Positions 25,649-33,200 of a stretch of DNA of 64,000 nt are shown here, one piece after another. Origin of the DNA: Myxococcales bacterium UBA1660 (lineage in GTDB: Bacteria; Myxococcota_A; Polyangia; Polyangiales; Houyiibacteriaceae); assembly GCA_002320815.1 (NCBI GenBank), contig DCLA01000024.1, positions 1 through 64,000 on the forward strand, in the 5' to 3' direction. Position numbers and translations under genes: made by a program. The notes under the pieces are model-generated. The model was not told where the DNA came from. It was given only the letters and a program-made list of their open reading frames with translations, and did no database searches. The stretch's first letter is position 1. Every line of letters begins with the position of its first letter.

Positions 25649-26994
25649 AGCGCATCGCCCCCCTGGCCCTGCTCCTGGGCGCGCTGGCCGCCCTCGCCCT
25701 CCCGGGCGAGGCGCACGCGACGCCCCCGGACACCCACGGCTTCTTCTCGCGCTCGATCAGCTTGGGCGGCGCCGTCACCGCCGACGTCGAGGACGCCAGC
25801 GCGAACTACTACAACCCCGCCGGCCTGGTCCGGAGCGGTCAGCTCCGCCTGAGCATCGGCTACATGGACGTGCACCACTTCCTGGAGCTGAACGGACAAC
25901 GCTCCGACGTGGAGCGCCATGGCGCGCTGATCGTGGGCCTGGTCGCGCCGGTGAACCTGGGCGACGCCCGCTTCGCCTTCGGCCTCGGCCTCCACCTGCC
26001 CGACCAGCGGCTCGCGCGGACCCGCTCGGCCGTCGTCGACCGGCCGCGCTGGGAGATGTACGACACCCGGCCGGGTCGCATCTACCTGGCCACCAACCTG
26101 GCCTTCAGCCCGGTGAGCTGGCTGACCCTCGGCGTGGGCATCACCTTCCAGGCGCCGTCGGAGCTCACGCTGGACATCCGGGGTGACGCCGACGCCTTCA
26201 TGCCCGACACCCAGTCGCGGCTCGAGCACCAGTTCCGCGGAGACCTGACCTCCATCCGCTACCCGCAGGCCGGTCTCCAGATCCGCCCGCACGAGATGAT
26301 CTCCATCGGCCTCGCCTACCGGGGATCCTTCGAGCTCCGGAACACGATCATCGCCCTGGCCGACGCGAACATCACCGGCGTGGGCGAGCCCATCCCCTTG
26401 GACTTCTCGCTGGTGGCGATCACCACCAGCATGTATGGGCCGCAGCAGGCGTCCCTCGGCTTCGCCTTCGACCCCACCTCGCGGCTCCATTTCTCGGTCG
26501 AGCTCACCTGGTACGACTGGTCCAAGCACCCGAGCCTCATCGCCGACCAGGAGATCATCCTCCGGGCCGATCCGCCCCCCGGGCTGAACATCGACATCCC
26601 CGACGAGATCACCTCCCTCGAGCCGCTGCCGCTGGGTCTGCACGACACCTGGGTTCCGCGCATCGGCGTCGAGGTGGGGTTGGTGGAGACCGACGCCGTC
26701 CAGGTCGACGGCCGCCTGGGCTACGTCTACGAGAACAGCCCCTTCCCAGCGCAGACCGGGATCCTGAACTTCGTCGACAACGACAAGCACACCTTCTCGC
26801 TCGGTTTCGGCCTCACCCTCAGCGACCTCCGCCCCACCCTGCCGGGCACCCTCCGCTTCGACGTGCACGGCATCTACAGCTACCTGCCCGCCCGCGACCA
26901 CGTGAAGACCTCGACGGTCGATCCGGTGGGCGACTACCGCTCCGCCGGTCACCTCGCGGGTGGCGGCGCCGCGCTGGAGATCGCGTTCGAATGA
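25642..26994 (+). CDS. FadL/OmpP1-like outer-membrane transport protein (second copy)
   Basis: Encodes 450 residues from the ATG at 25642, inside the end of the first copy. Signal peptide MVKRIAPLALLLGALAALALPGEAHA. It shares the opening 'TPPDTHGFFSRSISLGGAVTADVEDASANYYNPAGLVRSGQLRLSIGYM' pattern with the first copy and is a paralogue, probably from an ancient tandem duplication since overall identity looks low. It overlaps the downstream lipoprotein gene (ATGA). Translational coupling suggests the two barrels and the lipoprotein act as one import system for hydrophobic compounds (inference). Confidence 0.9.
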   Translation: MVKRIAPLALLLGALAALALPGEAHATPPDTHGFFSRSISLGGAVTADVEDASANYYNPAGLVRSGQLRLSIGYMDVHHFLELNGQRSDVERHGALIVGLVAPVNLGDARFAFGLGLHLPDQRLARTRSAVVDRPRWEMYDTRPGRIYLATNLAFSPVSWLTLGVGITFQAPSELTLDIRGDADAFMPDTQSRLEHQFRGDLTSIRYPQAGLQIRPHEMISIGLAYRGSFELRNTIIALADANITGVGEPIPLDFSLVAITTSMYGPQQASLGFAFDPTSRLHFSVELTWYDWSKHPSLIADQEIILRADPPPGLNIDIPDEITSLEPLPLGLHDTWVPRIGVEVGLVETDAVQVDGRLGYVYENSPFPAQTGILNFVDNDKHTFSLGFGLTLSDLRPTLPGTLRFDVHGIYSYLPARDHVKTSTVDPVGDYRSAGHLAGGGAALEIAFE

Positions 26995-28010
26995 CCCGCG
27001 CCAGCATCCTCCTCCTCGCGCTCCTCGTGGCCTGCGCCACCATCGGCGACGAGACCGACTTCCCGGGCCCGCTGCAGACCAGCGGCGTGGGCCCCTTCCG
27101 GCTCCTCGACGAGGCCGAGACCGGCACCGAGTTCCGCCCCGACGCCCGCCTCGTGCGGCCCCAGGGCGCCTACGGACGGGCCATGGTCGCCGGCGACCGG
27201 ATCTTCTACGACCTGGCGCCGGTCGTGGACGACGTGCCCGATCGCGCCGAGGGCCTCCCGGAGGGGGACATCGACCTCGCCCAGGTCGGGCCCTTCACCA
27301 TCCGGCGCGGCGCCCGGGTGGCCGGCGACGACGCCGCCCCCTTCGGCTTCGAGCCCGGCGCCGAGGTCCTCGCCGCGACCGAGACGTGGGAGGGGGACTC
27401 CCTCCGGGATCCGTGGGCGGTCGAGAGCCGCTTCGGCGCCCAGCTCTACTACGCCGCCGCGGGCGGCATCGGGATGGCCGCCGCCGCCGAGCTGGGCGGC
27501 ACCTTCACCAAGGCCGCCGGCCCGCTGGTGGAAGACGCCCGGGCCCCCAGCGTGGTCGAGTGGGAAGGCGAGCTCCTGCTCTTCTTCGAAGCCACCGACA
27601 CCGGCACCCTGGGTCTGGCGCGCTCGACCGACGGAAGCACCTTCACGGTCGAGACCCGGGAGCTCCCCTTGGCCCTCGCGGGCGAGGGCGCCCTCGCCGC
27701 TCCGGGCGCGGTGGTCGCGCCGAGCCCCACCGGCCGCTCGATCCTCCGGGTCTACTTCGAGGTCTTCGACGCCGAGGGCGTCCGATTGGTCTCGATGGCG
27801 GGGACCGACGACCTGAGCACCTGGGACCGGCTGGAGACCGGCGTGCTCGGCGTCCTCGAGGACGCGCGCGGTCCGACGCCGGTCCTCCTCGAGGACTACG
27901 TGACCGTGCTGGTCGCCACCGCCCCCTTCGAGTCCCGGGGCGTCCAGCTCCGGGCCCCGGTGGGCGCCGTCGCTCCCTCGAGCGCGCGGCTCGCGCCCGA
28001 AGCGATGTGA
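26991..28010 (+). CDS. Probable five-bladed propeller lipoprotein
   Basis: Encodes 339 residues, ATGA-coupled to the FadL-like gene. The signal MTRASILLLALLVACATIGDE has lipobox LLVAC. The body has repeated beta strands with 'ARAPSVVEWEGELLLFFEATDTGTLGLARSTDGSTFTVE' and 'RSILRVYFEVFDAEGVRLVSMAGTDDLSTWDRL', recalling GH43/GH32-type five-bladed propellers (arabinanase/levansucrase-like). The usual catalytic acid residues are not obvious, so binding rather than hydrolysis is likely. Probably anchored to the outer membrane near the two barrels. Confidence 0.75.
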   Translation: MTRASILLLALLVACATIGDETDFPGPLQTSGVGPFRLLDEAETGTEFRPDARLVRPQGAYGRAMVAGDRIFYDLAPVVDDVPDRAEGLPEGDIDLAQVGPFTIRRGARVAGDDAAPFGFEPGAEVLAATETWEGDSLRDPWAVESRFGAQLYYAAAGGIGMAAAAELGGTFTKAAGPLVEDARAPSVVEWEGELLLFFEATDTGTLGLARSTDGSTFTVETRELPLALAGEGALAAPGAVVAPSPTGRSILRVYFEVFDAEGVRLVSMAGTDDLSTWDRLETGVLGVLEDARGPTPVLLEDYVTVLVATAPFESRGVQLRAPVGAVAPSSARLAPEAM

Positions 28011-28014
28011 GGAT

Positions 28015-28959
28015 GTGAGCGCCCCCGACCGCGACCGGGTCCTCGAGAGCGCGACGCCCGTCGACCCGGTGCGCACCCTGCGCTTCCACAAGATGGGCCG
28101 CGGCGACGGCACCTACCGGGTCGGGGAGGGGTGGATCGCCTTCGCCGCCCGCACACCCGAGGGGCCCGTCGCGGTCCGCTTCGACGCCCTCGAGCCCGAG
28201 CGCATCCGGTACCGGGGTTGGGGTCCCGGGGCGGCCTACGCCGACGCGCGCGCCGAGTGGCTCCTCGGCTTCGACGACGACCCCGAGGCCTTCGACATCA
28301 CCGCCGGCGGGACCGCGCCTCGCGCGGTGACCAAGCGCCTCCGGCGCATGGTCGAGGAACAGAAGGGGCTCCGGCTCGGCCGCATGCTCTCCCTCTTCGA
28401 CTGTCTCCTGCGGGTCGTCCTCCAGCAGCGGGTCACCTGGATCGAGGCCACCGGCGCCAAGAAGTACCTGACCCGCCACTTCGGCGAGGAGGCCCCCCAC
28501 CCCGAGCTGCGGCTCCCGGCCCGGCCCGAGGTCCTGGCGCAGCAGCCGTACTACGAGCTGCACCCGGCGGGCATCGAGCGCAGCCGGGCCGACGCGATCC
28601 GCAAGCTGGCCAAGCGGCACGAGGCCATCGATGCCATCGCCGCCCTGCCCTTCGAAGAGGCCAAGGCCGCTCTCTTCGCGCTCCCCGGCGTCGGCGGCTG
28701 GACCGTGGGGATGACCGCCGGCTTCGGCATGGGGGATCCCGACGCGGTGCCGGTGGGCGACTACCACCTGCCCAACCTCATCTGTCATTTCCTCGCCGGC
28801 GAACCCCGGGGCGACGACCGGCGGATGCTGCAGCTCCTGGCGCCCTGGAAGGGCCAGCGCTTCCGGCTGATCCGCTTGCTCTACGGCGCCGGCGTCGGAC
28901 CCGAGCGACGGGGCCCGAAGATGTCCCCCTCCGCCTGGACCCGCGACTCCCGCCACTGA
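28015..28959 (+). CDS. DNA-3-methyladenine glycosylase II-like (AlkA/HhH-GPD)
   Basis: Encodes 314 residues from a GTG. HhH-GPD region: 'SLFDCLLRVVLQQRVTWIEATGAKKYLTRHFGE', then helix-hairpin-helix 'LFALPGVGGWTVGMTAGFGMGDPDAVPVGDYHLPNLICHFLAG'. The Asp in 'VPVGDYHL' is the catalytic Asp of AlkA-type enzymes. It excises alkylated bases in base-excision repair. The N-terminal ~120 residues resemble the AlkA N-domain fold weakly. It starts 5 bases after the lipoprotein gene and may ride on its transcript, although the functions are unrelated. Confidence 0.9.
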   Translation: MSAPDRDRVLESATPVDPVRTLRFHKMGRGDGTYRVGEGWIAFAARTPEGPVAVRFDALEPERIRYRGWGPGAAYADARAEWLLGFDDDPEAFDITAGGTAPRAVTKRLRRMVEEQKGLRLGRMLSLFDCLLRVVLQQRVTWIEATGAKKYLTRHFGEEAPHPELRLPARPEVLAQQPYYELHPAGIERSRADAIRKLAKRHEAIDAIAALPFEEAKAALFALPGVGGWTVGMTAGFGMGDPDAVPVGDYHLPNLICHFLAGEPRGDDRRMLQLLAPWKGQRFRLIRLLYGAGVGPERRGPKMSPSAWTRDSRH

Positions 28960-29003
28960 GGGGGCGACGATGGTCGCCATTGAAGGGGCGACGATGGTCC
29001 TCG
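28960..29003. promoter_or_regulatory. Repeated palindromic motif before a tetR gene
   Basis: GGGGCGACGATGGTC occurs twice, at 28960 and 28983 (one-base uncertainty). In the first copy GGCGAC and GTCGCC form an inverted repeat around GATG. The position, just upstream of the next TetR gene, suits an autoregulatory operator. Confidence 0.4.
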
Positions 29004-29024
29004 CGACGAAGGTCGAGGCAACGA

Positions 29025-29654
29025 GTGGTTGACCCGAGCGCCCTTGAATCCAAACATCGGGGTGTGGACGCCAAGCCCCTCGGCCGTCGTGAGAAGCGCA
29101 AGATCGAAACCCGGCGCGCGCTTCTGGAGGCAGCCTACCGACTCTTCACCGAGCGGGGGTACGAGGCGACCACGATGGACGACGTCGCCGACGCCGCCGG
29201 GGTCTCGCGCCGCACCGCGTTCCGCTATTTCCCCACCAAAGACCAGCTGGTCTTTCCGGAGCGGGACCGGCGCTTGGCGTTCTTCCGCGCCATCCTCACC
29301 GAGGACCCGAAGGCGGAGCCCTGGGCGGCCATCCGGCACGCGGTGCTCGGCATGGCCCGCGAGTACGAGGGTGACAAGGAGTGGCTCCTCACCCAGGACC
29401 GGCTGGTTCAGGCCAGCCCGGAACTCGCCGGGCTGGAGATCCGCTTCGACAAGGCGTTCGAAGACGCGATCGTGGAGCGGCTCCGGAACGGCGAACGCAC
29501 CAAGGCCGCTGCCCGGCGAGCACGAGTGCTCGGTGCGGCGGTCATGGGCGTCATCCGGGCCTCGCTCCGCGAGTGGTTGGACGCGGGCGCCACGGACGAC
29601 CTGCAGCGCCTCGGCGAAGAGGGCTTCGAGGTCTTGGAGCGCGGGATCCGCTGA
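29025..29654 (+). CDS. TetR-family transcriptional regulator
   Basis: Encodes up to 209 residues from a GTG at 29025; a GTG at 29064 (giving a 196-residue protein starting 'VDAKPLGRREKRKIETR') is equally possible. The helix-turn-helix region is 'ATTMDDVADAAGVSRRTAFRYFPTKDQLVF', with the common preceding 'RRALLEAAYRLFTERGY'. The ligand domain is helical. Target unknown; the repeated palindrome just upstream suggests self-control. It converges on infA, and two hairpins separate them. Confidence 0.88.
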   Translation: MVDPSALESKHRGVDAKPLGRREKRKIETRRALLEAAYRLFTERGYEATTMDDVADAAGVSRRTAFRYFPTKDQLVFPERDRRLAFFRAILTEDPKAEPWAAIRHAVLGMAREYEGDKEWLLTQDRLVQASPELAGLEIRFDKAFEDAIVERLRNGERTKAAARRARVLGAAVMGVIRASLREWLDAGATDDLQRLGEEGFEVLERGIR

Positions 29655-29660
29655 TCCCGC
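29641..29660 (+). terminator. Hairpin at the end of tetR
   Basis: Perfect 8-bp stem (GCGGGATC/GATCCCGC) with loop CGCT spans the stop codon of the TetR gene. No T-tract follows. Confidence 0.4.
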
Positions 29661-29668
29661 CGGTCACT

Positions 29669-29697
29669 CGCGCGGGAGGCCGTTGCCTCCCGGCGCG
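29669..29697. terminator. Bidirectional hairpin between convergent tetR and infA
   Basis: A 7-bp core stem (GGGAGGC/GCCTCCC, loop CGTT) extended by CGCGC/GCGCG with a one-base bulge. It lies between two convergent genes, where it could stop both transcripts. Confidence 0.55.
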
Positions 29698-29712
29698 GAG
29701 CGACGGTTCGCC

Positions 29713-30003
29713 TCACTTCTGGCGGAAGACGATCATCCCGTGGGTGAGATCGTAGGGCGAGAGCGCAACGGTGACGTGGTCGCCGAGGATCACGCGGATG
29801 CGGAACTTACGCATCCGCCCGCAGAGCTGAGCGCGGACGCTGCTGCCCGCCTCGGTCTCCACCTCGAACTGCCCACCGGCGAAGACGTTGGTCACCACGC
29901 CGTTGAGCTTGATGTGATCGTCACGCGTATCGTCTTGTTCGGAATCGTCGAAGCGACGACGTCCCTTGCGGCGACGGCCGCCTCCTCTGGGTCGTTTGGC
30001 CAA
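29713..30003 (-). CDS. infA: Translation initiation factor IF-1 with basic N-terminal extension
   Basis: Encodes 96 residues from a TTG at 30003. The choice rests on AGGAG 7 bases upstream; a longer frame to 30093 has no such site. Residues ~33-96 are the S1-like OB fold: 'IKLNGVVTNVFAGGQFEVETEAGSSVRAQLCGRMRKFRIRVILGDHVTVALSPYDLTHGMIVFR', here cited by ends only as IKLNGVV...GMIVFR, with conserved 'RMRKFRIRV..GD.V.V..SPYDL..G.I..R'. E. coli IF-1 has 72 residues. The ~25-residue extension is rich in Arg/Lys/Gly (GGGRRRKGRRR) and then acidic, which could add RNA contacts. Possibly a paralogue beside a standard IF-1 elsewhere. Confidence 0.9.
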   Translation of the reverse strand: MAKRPRGGGRRRKGRRRFDDSEQDDTRDDHIKLNGVVTNVFAGGQFEVETEAGSSVRAQLCGRMRKFRIRVILGDHVTVALSPYDLTHGMIVFRQK

Positions 30004-30021
30004 ATCTGGTCTCCTGGTGCT

Positions 30022-30056
30022 GTCGCCGAAGCGACCTTGCCACCGTAGATGGTGGC
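30022..30056 (-). promoter_or_regulatory. Two hairpins in the leader of infA
   Basis: On the minus strand, GCCACC-ATCTAC-GGTGGC (30056-30039) is followed by GTCGC-TTCG-GCGAC (30035-30022), a stem with a very stable UUCG loop, ending about 18 bases before the TTG. They may shape translation of infA or end the phyH transcript. Confidence 0.4.
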
Positions 30057-30127
30057 GTGTTCCTACCCCTCCCGGGAAGGAAGGGCGGCACACCCTAAGT
30101 CGTCATGACGAGTTGCGCCAGTCGGCC

Positions 30128-31060
30128 TCAGTTTCGGACCTGGTCGAGCTTTCCCTTCAGCTCCCGGCCGAGCTTGGCCAGCGAGTGATAGAAGGGCGTC
30201 TTCGACTTCTCGGTCTTCGGCGCGTAGGCGTCGGTGAGGTAGGGGACGTAGCAGGTCCGGCGGAGGCTCCGGATCCCGGTGTGCGGGCACTGCTCGACCC
30301 GGTGCCAGGTGCGGCCGTCGTGAACGGTGAGGTCGCCGGGCTCGGTCTCCACCGCGATCTCGTCGGGATCCACCCCGTGGGAGATGAAGTAGGGCTTGCG
30401 CGTCAGCATGTCCCAGAAGCCCTGCCGGTGGCTGCCGGGGATGATCCGCAGGCCGCCGTCTTCCTTGCGGATGCGGTCGAAGTGGAGGCCCACGTTGAGC
30501 ATGGGGCCGGGGATCTCGCGGTTCAGGAAGAGGTCCCGGAGCCCGTCCGTGTGCCAACCGAGCCGCGGGTAGGCGCTGCCGGGGACGTTGAGGTTCCGGT
30601 TGAAGACCAGGCCGTCCTTCTCGTGGTCGCCGACCCGGGTCTCCTTGCCGACCAGGCTGCGCACCGGGGCGAAGCGCTCGTCGCGGACCAGCTCGTAGAG
30701 GTACTCGCTGAAGAGCGAGCTGAAGGGGAAGCGCTGGATGAAGGGCTCGCCGCCGACGCCCTTGCCGACCACCACCGGGATCCCGTGGACCTCCTCGCGC
30801 CGCTCGGCGAGCCAGCGCTCCTGGACGCCCTCGATCTCGGCGAGGACCCGGGCGACCTCGGCCTCCGAGAGGACGTTGGCGAAGACCAGGTAGCCGTGCT
30901 CGTCGAGGAAGGCCTGCTGCACCGGGGAGATGGTCTCGCCCAGGGTGAAGCGGGTGCTCAGCGGGAGCGACCGCGCCTCGCGGCGGTCGGCGTCGGTCAC
31001 CTCGGCGCGGGGCGGCGAGGTGAGCATCTCGGGCGTGAAGGCGGGATCGACGGCGTACAT
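30128..31060 (-). CDS. Phytanoyl-CoA dioxygenase (PhyH)-family protein
   Basis: Encodes 310 residues from the ATG at 31060 (MYAVDPAFTPEML). The Fe(II)/2-oxoglutarate core shows 'LGWHTDGLRDLF' (HxD iron ligands), 'LNVGLHFDRIRKEDGGLRIIPGSHRQGFW' and the distal His in 'VHDGRTWHRVEQCPHTGIRSLRRTCYVPYL', with the downstream Arg for 2-oxoglutarate. 'EHGYLVFANVLSEAEVARVLAEIE' opens the domain. It hydroxylates an unknown substrate in the cytoplasm. It lies 71 bases downstream of the TetR gene on the same strand, so probably one regulated unit. Confidence 0.9.
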   Translation of the reverse strand: MYAVDPAFTPEMLTSPPRAEVTDADRREARSLPLSTRFTLGETISPVQQAFLDEHGYLVFANVLSEAEVARVLAEIEGVQERWLAERREEVHGIPVVVGKGVGGEPFIQRFPFSSLFSEYLYELVRDERFAPVRSLVGKETRVGDHEKDGLVFNRNLNVPGSAYPRLGWHTDGLRDLFLNREIPGPMLNVGLHFDRIRKEDGGLRIIPGSHRQGFWDMLTRKPYFISHGVDPDEIAVETEPGDLTVHDGRTWHRVEQCPHTGIRSLRRTCYVPYLTDAYAPKTEKSKTPFYHSLAKLGRELKGKLDQVRN

Positions 31061-31131
31061 GCGCGGGCTCCAGGGTTCGGGGTTCGATGGGCGCCCGGCT
31101 CTGCCGCGGCGCCGAAGGGTCAGGCGAGAGG

Positions 31132-31758
31132 TCAGGCGAGGGGTCCGGCGAAGAGGGTCTGCCGGGCCGCCATGACCAGGTGGTCCTCGACGGCGGCGAC
31201 GGCGGCTTCGGGGGAGGCCACGCCGGCGATGAGCATCAGCTCCTTCTCGTCGGCGATGGCGTAGCGGCCGGTCAGAAAGACCATGCTCTGCAGCGGGAGC
31301 CGGAGGAGCTCCTTGGGGCGACCGGTCGCGGCGGCGACCAGGGCCGAGGCCTGGTCCAGGAAGGGGACCAGGAAGGTGTCCACGCGCTCGGCGTCGATGG
31401 CGCCGGCGGCGACCACCCGGCGCATCATCAGGCGCATGGTCGCCTGGTGGCTGCGGGCGAAGCGGAAGCCGGCGCGGATGGCCTCGTCGAGGACCGACTC
31501 GACGCCGTCGGCCTGGGCGGCGGCGGCGAACATGGTGTCCCGGAAGGTCCCGAGGTCCTCGTACATGGCGTCGATGCACGCCGCGTAGAGGTCGTCCTTG
31601 GAGCCGAAGTAGTGGTGGACCATCGCCAGGCTGACCCCGGCGCCCTTGGCGATCTCGCGGACCGAGCTCTTGGCGCCGCGCTCGCTGAAGAAGAGCGTGG
31701 CGCTCTGCAGGATGCGCTCCTTGGTCGCCGCCGCGTCCGCGTTCACCGGTCTCGCCAT
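31132..31758 (-). CDS. TetR-family repressor, probably autoregulated
   Basis: Encodes 208 residues. HTH: 'SSVREIAKGAGVSLAMVHHYFGSKDDLYAACIDAM', after 'ERILQSATLFFSERGA'. The C-terminal domain (~80-200) resembles the fatty-acid/CoA-sensing TetR proteins in general layout only. A perfect 14-bp palindrome sits between its -35 and -10 elements. The downstream PhyH gene is on the same strand, so this protein likely controls both itself and the dioxygenase. Confidence 0.9.
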   Translation of the reverse strand: MARPVNADAAATKERILQSATLFFSERGAKSSVREIAKGAGVSLAMVHHYFGSKDDLYAACIDAMYEDLGTFRDTMFAAAAQADGVESVLDEAIRAGFRFARSHQATMRLMMRRVVAAGAIDAERVDTFLVPFLDQASALVAAATGRPKELLRLPLQSMVFLTGRYAIADEKELMLIAGVASPEAAVAAVEDHLVMAARQTLFAGPLA

Positions 31759-31766
31759 GAGTCCGG

Positions 31767-31794
31767 ATGTAACTAATCAAACGTTTGATAACAA
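31767..31794 (-). promoter_or_regulatory. tetR promoter with embedded 14-bp operator
   Basis: Minus strand: TTGTTA (31794-31789), 16-base spacer, TTACAT (31772-31767), then 8 bases to the ATG. The spacer is filled by the perfect palindrome ATCAAACGTTTGAT (31776-31789). This AT-rich symmetric site stands out in GC-rich DNA and fits a TetR dimer. Confidence 0.75.
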
Positions 31795-31832
31795 CGGCAG
31801 TTGGAGAGATCCCTCACTCGGTACGGGAACGC

Positions 31833-33200
31833 TCACTCCTCGTAGCGCGCCAGGCGCGCGTGCAGGGTCTTGCGGTCGATCCCCAGGATCCGCGCCGCTT
31901 TGCTCTTGTTGCCCTCCACCGCGTCGAGGACCCGGAGGATGTGGCGGCGCTCCACCTCGTAGAGCGGTTGGAAACGGGTGGGTCCGTCGTCGCGCTCGGG
32001 GAGCGGACCGTCGTCGCTCAACTCCTGGAGCTCCCGGGGGAGATGCTCCACGCGGACCGCGCCGCCCTCGCGGGCGAGCGCGACGCAGCGCTCCATGCAG
32101 TTGTGGAGCTCGCGCACGTTGCCCGGCCACGAGTAGGCGAGGAGCCGGCGCGCGACGTCATCGGGGATCTCCGGCGGGTCGCTCCGCTCGCGGACCGCGA
32201 TCTCGTCGAGGAAGACCTCGGCCAGGAGGAGCACGTCGTCACCGCGGTCGCGCAGGGGCGGCACGTCGACCTTGATGACGTCGAGGCGGTAGTAGAGGTC
32301 GGCGCGGAAGTGCCCCGCGTCCACCTCGGCGCGCAGGTCCCGGTGGGTCGCCGCCAGCACCCGGACGTCCACCTCGACCTCGCGGTCGCCGCCGACGGGG
32401 CGGAGCTTCCGCTCCTGGAGCACCCGGAGGAGCTTCGGCTGGAGCGTGGGCGAGAGGTCCCCGATCTCGTCGAGGAAGACCGTGCCGCCGTCGGCCTCCC
32501 GGAGCAGGCCCCGGCGCGCCGTGCGCGCGTCGGTGAAGGCGCCGCGCTCGTGCCCGAAGAGCTCGCTCTCCAGGAGGGCCTCGGGCATGGCCGCGCAGTT
32601 GAAGGCGATGAAGGGCTTGGCCGCCCGCCGGCTCCGGTCGTGGAGCGCGCGGGCGACGAGCTCCTTGCCGGTCCCGCTCTCGCCGAGGATCAGCACCGAC
32701 GCCTGGGACTGCCCGATCCGATCGATGAGCCCGTAGAGGCGCTCCATGGGCGGGCTGGTGCCCACCATCCCGGCGTGGCCGGGTCGCGATCCGGTCTGGC
32801 GCCGGAGCTGGCGCACCTCGTCCCGGAGCGAGCGGTCGGCCAGCGCGCGGCGGAGGCTCAGCTCGAGCCGCTCGGGCTCGAAGGGCTTGGTGAGGAAGTC
32901 GTAGGCGCCCGCCTGGATGGCCTCGATGGCCGAGTCCAGGCTGCCGAAGGCGGTCATCAAGAGCACCGGGATGTCCGGGAAGAGCCGCACCACCTCCTTG
33001 CAGAGCTGGGTGCCCGAGGCGCCCGGCATGCGCAGGTCGGTGACCACCACGTCGATGGCGTGCTCCGAGAGCGCGTGCAGCGCCTCGGCGGCGCTCCCGG
33101 CGCCGACCACGCGGTACTCGCCGGTGGCCTCGAGCTGCTCGCCGAGGAGCTCGCGCAGCGAGCGGTCGTCGTCGACCAGGAGCACGGTCGGCTCGCTCAC
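31833..33200 (-). CDS. NtrC-family sigma-54-dependent response regulator
   Basis: Encodes 455 residues from a GTG overlapping the kinase stop (GTGA). Receiver ~1-120 with phospho-acceptor Asp55 in VVVTDLRMPG and Lys in FLTKPF. AAA+ domain ~145-380: Walker A LGESGTGKELVARALHD, sigma-54 loop 'ELFGHERGAFTDART' (GAFTDA in place of GAFTGA), Walker B GGTVFLDEIGDL, 'RADLYYRLDVIKVDVPPLRDRGDDV' and 'YSWPGNVRELHNC'. C-terminal Fis-type HTH 'NKSKAARILGIDRKTLHARLARYE'. It should activate sigma-54 promoters; one lies at the head of its own operon (41561-41576). Confidence 0.96.
   Translation of the reverse strand: MSEPTVLLVDDDRSLRELLGEQLEATGEYRVVGAGSAAEALHALSEHAIDVVVTDLRMPGASGTQLCKEVVRLFPDIPVLLMTAFGSLDSAIEAIQAGAYDFLTKPFEPERLELSLRRALADRSLRDEVRQLRRQTGSRPGHAGMVGTSPPMERLYGLIDRIGQSQASVLILGESGTGKELVARALHDRSRRAAKPFIAFNCAAMPEALLESELFGHERGAFTDARTARRGLLREADGGTVFLDEIGDLSPTLQPKLLRVLQERKLRPVGGDREVEVDVRVLAATHRDLRAEVDAGHFRADLYYRLDVIKVDVPPLRDRGDDVLLLAEVFLDEIAVRERSDPPEIPDDVARRLLAYSWPGNVRELHNCMERCVALAREGGAVRVEHLPRELQELSDDGPLPERDDGPTRFQPLYEVERRHILRVLDAVEGNKSKAARILGIDRKTLHARLARYEE

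Noticed and set aside
28131..29024. N-terminal extension of the TetR gene through the AlkA-like gene
   Set aside because: The extension is a shadow frame of the glycosylase gene. TetR similarity begins only after about 29060.
30100..30111. TCGTCATGACGA palindrome downstream of phyH as an operator
   Set aside because: It is a perfect 12-bp palindrome, but it lies at a gene end with no regulator gene linked to it; evidence too thin to annotate.
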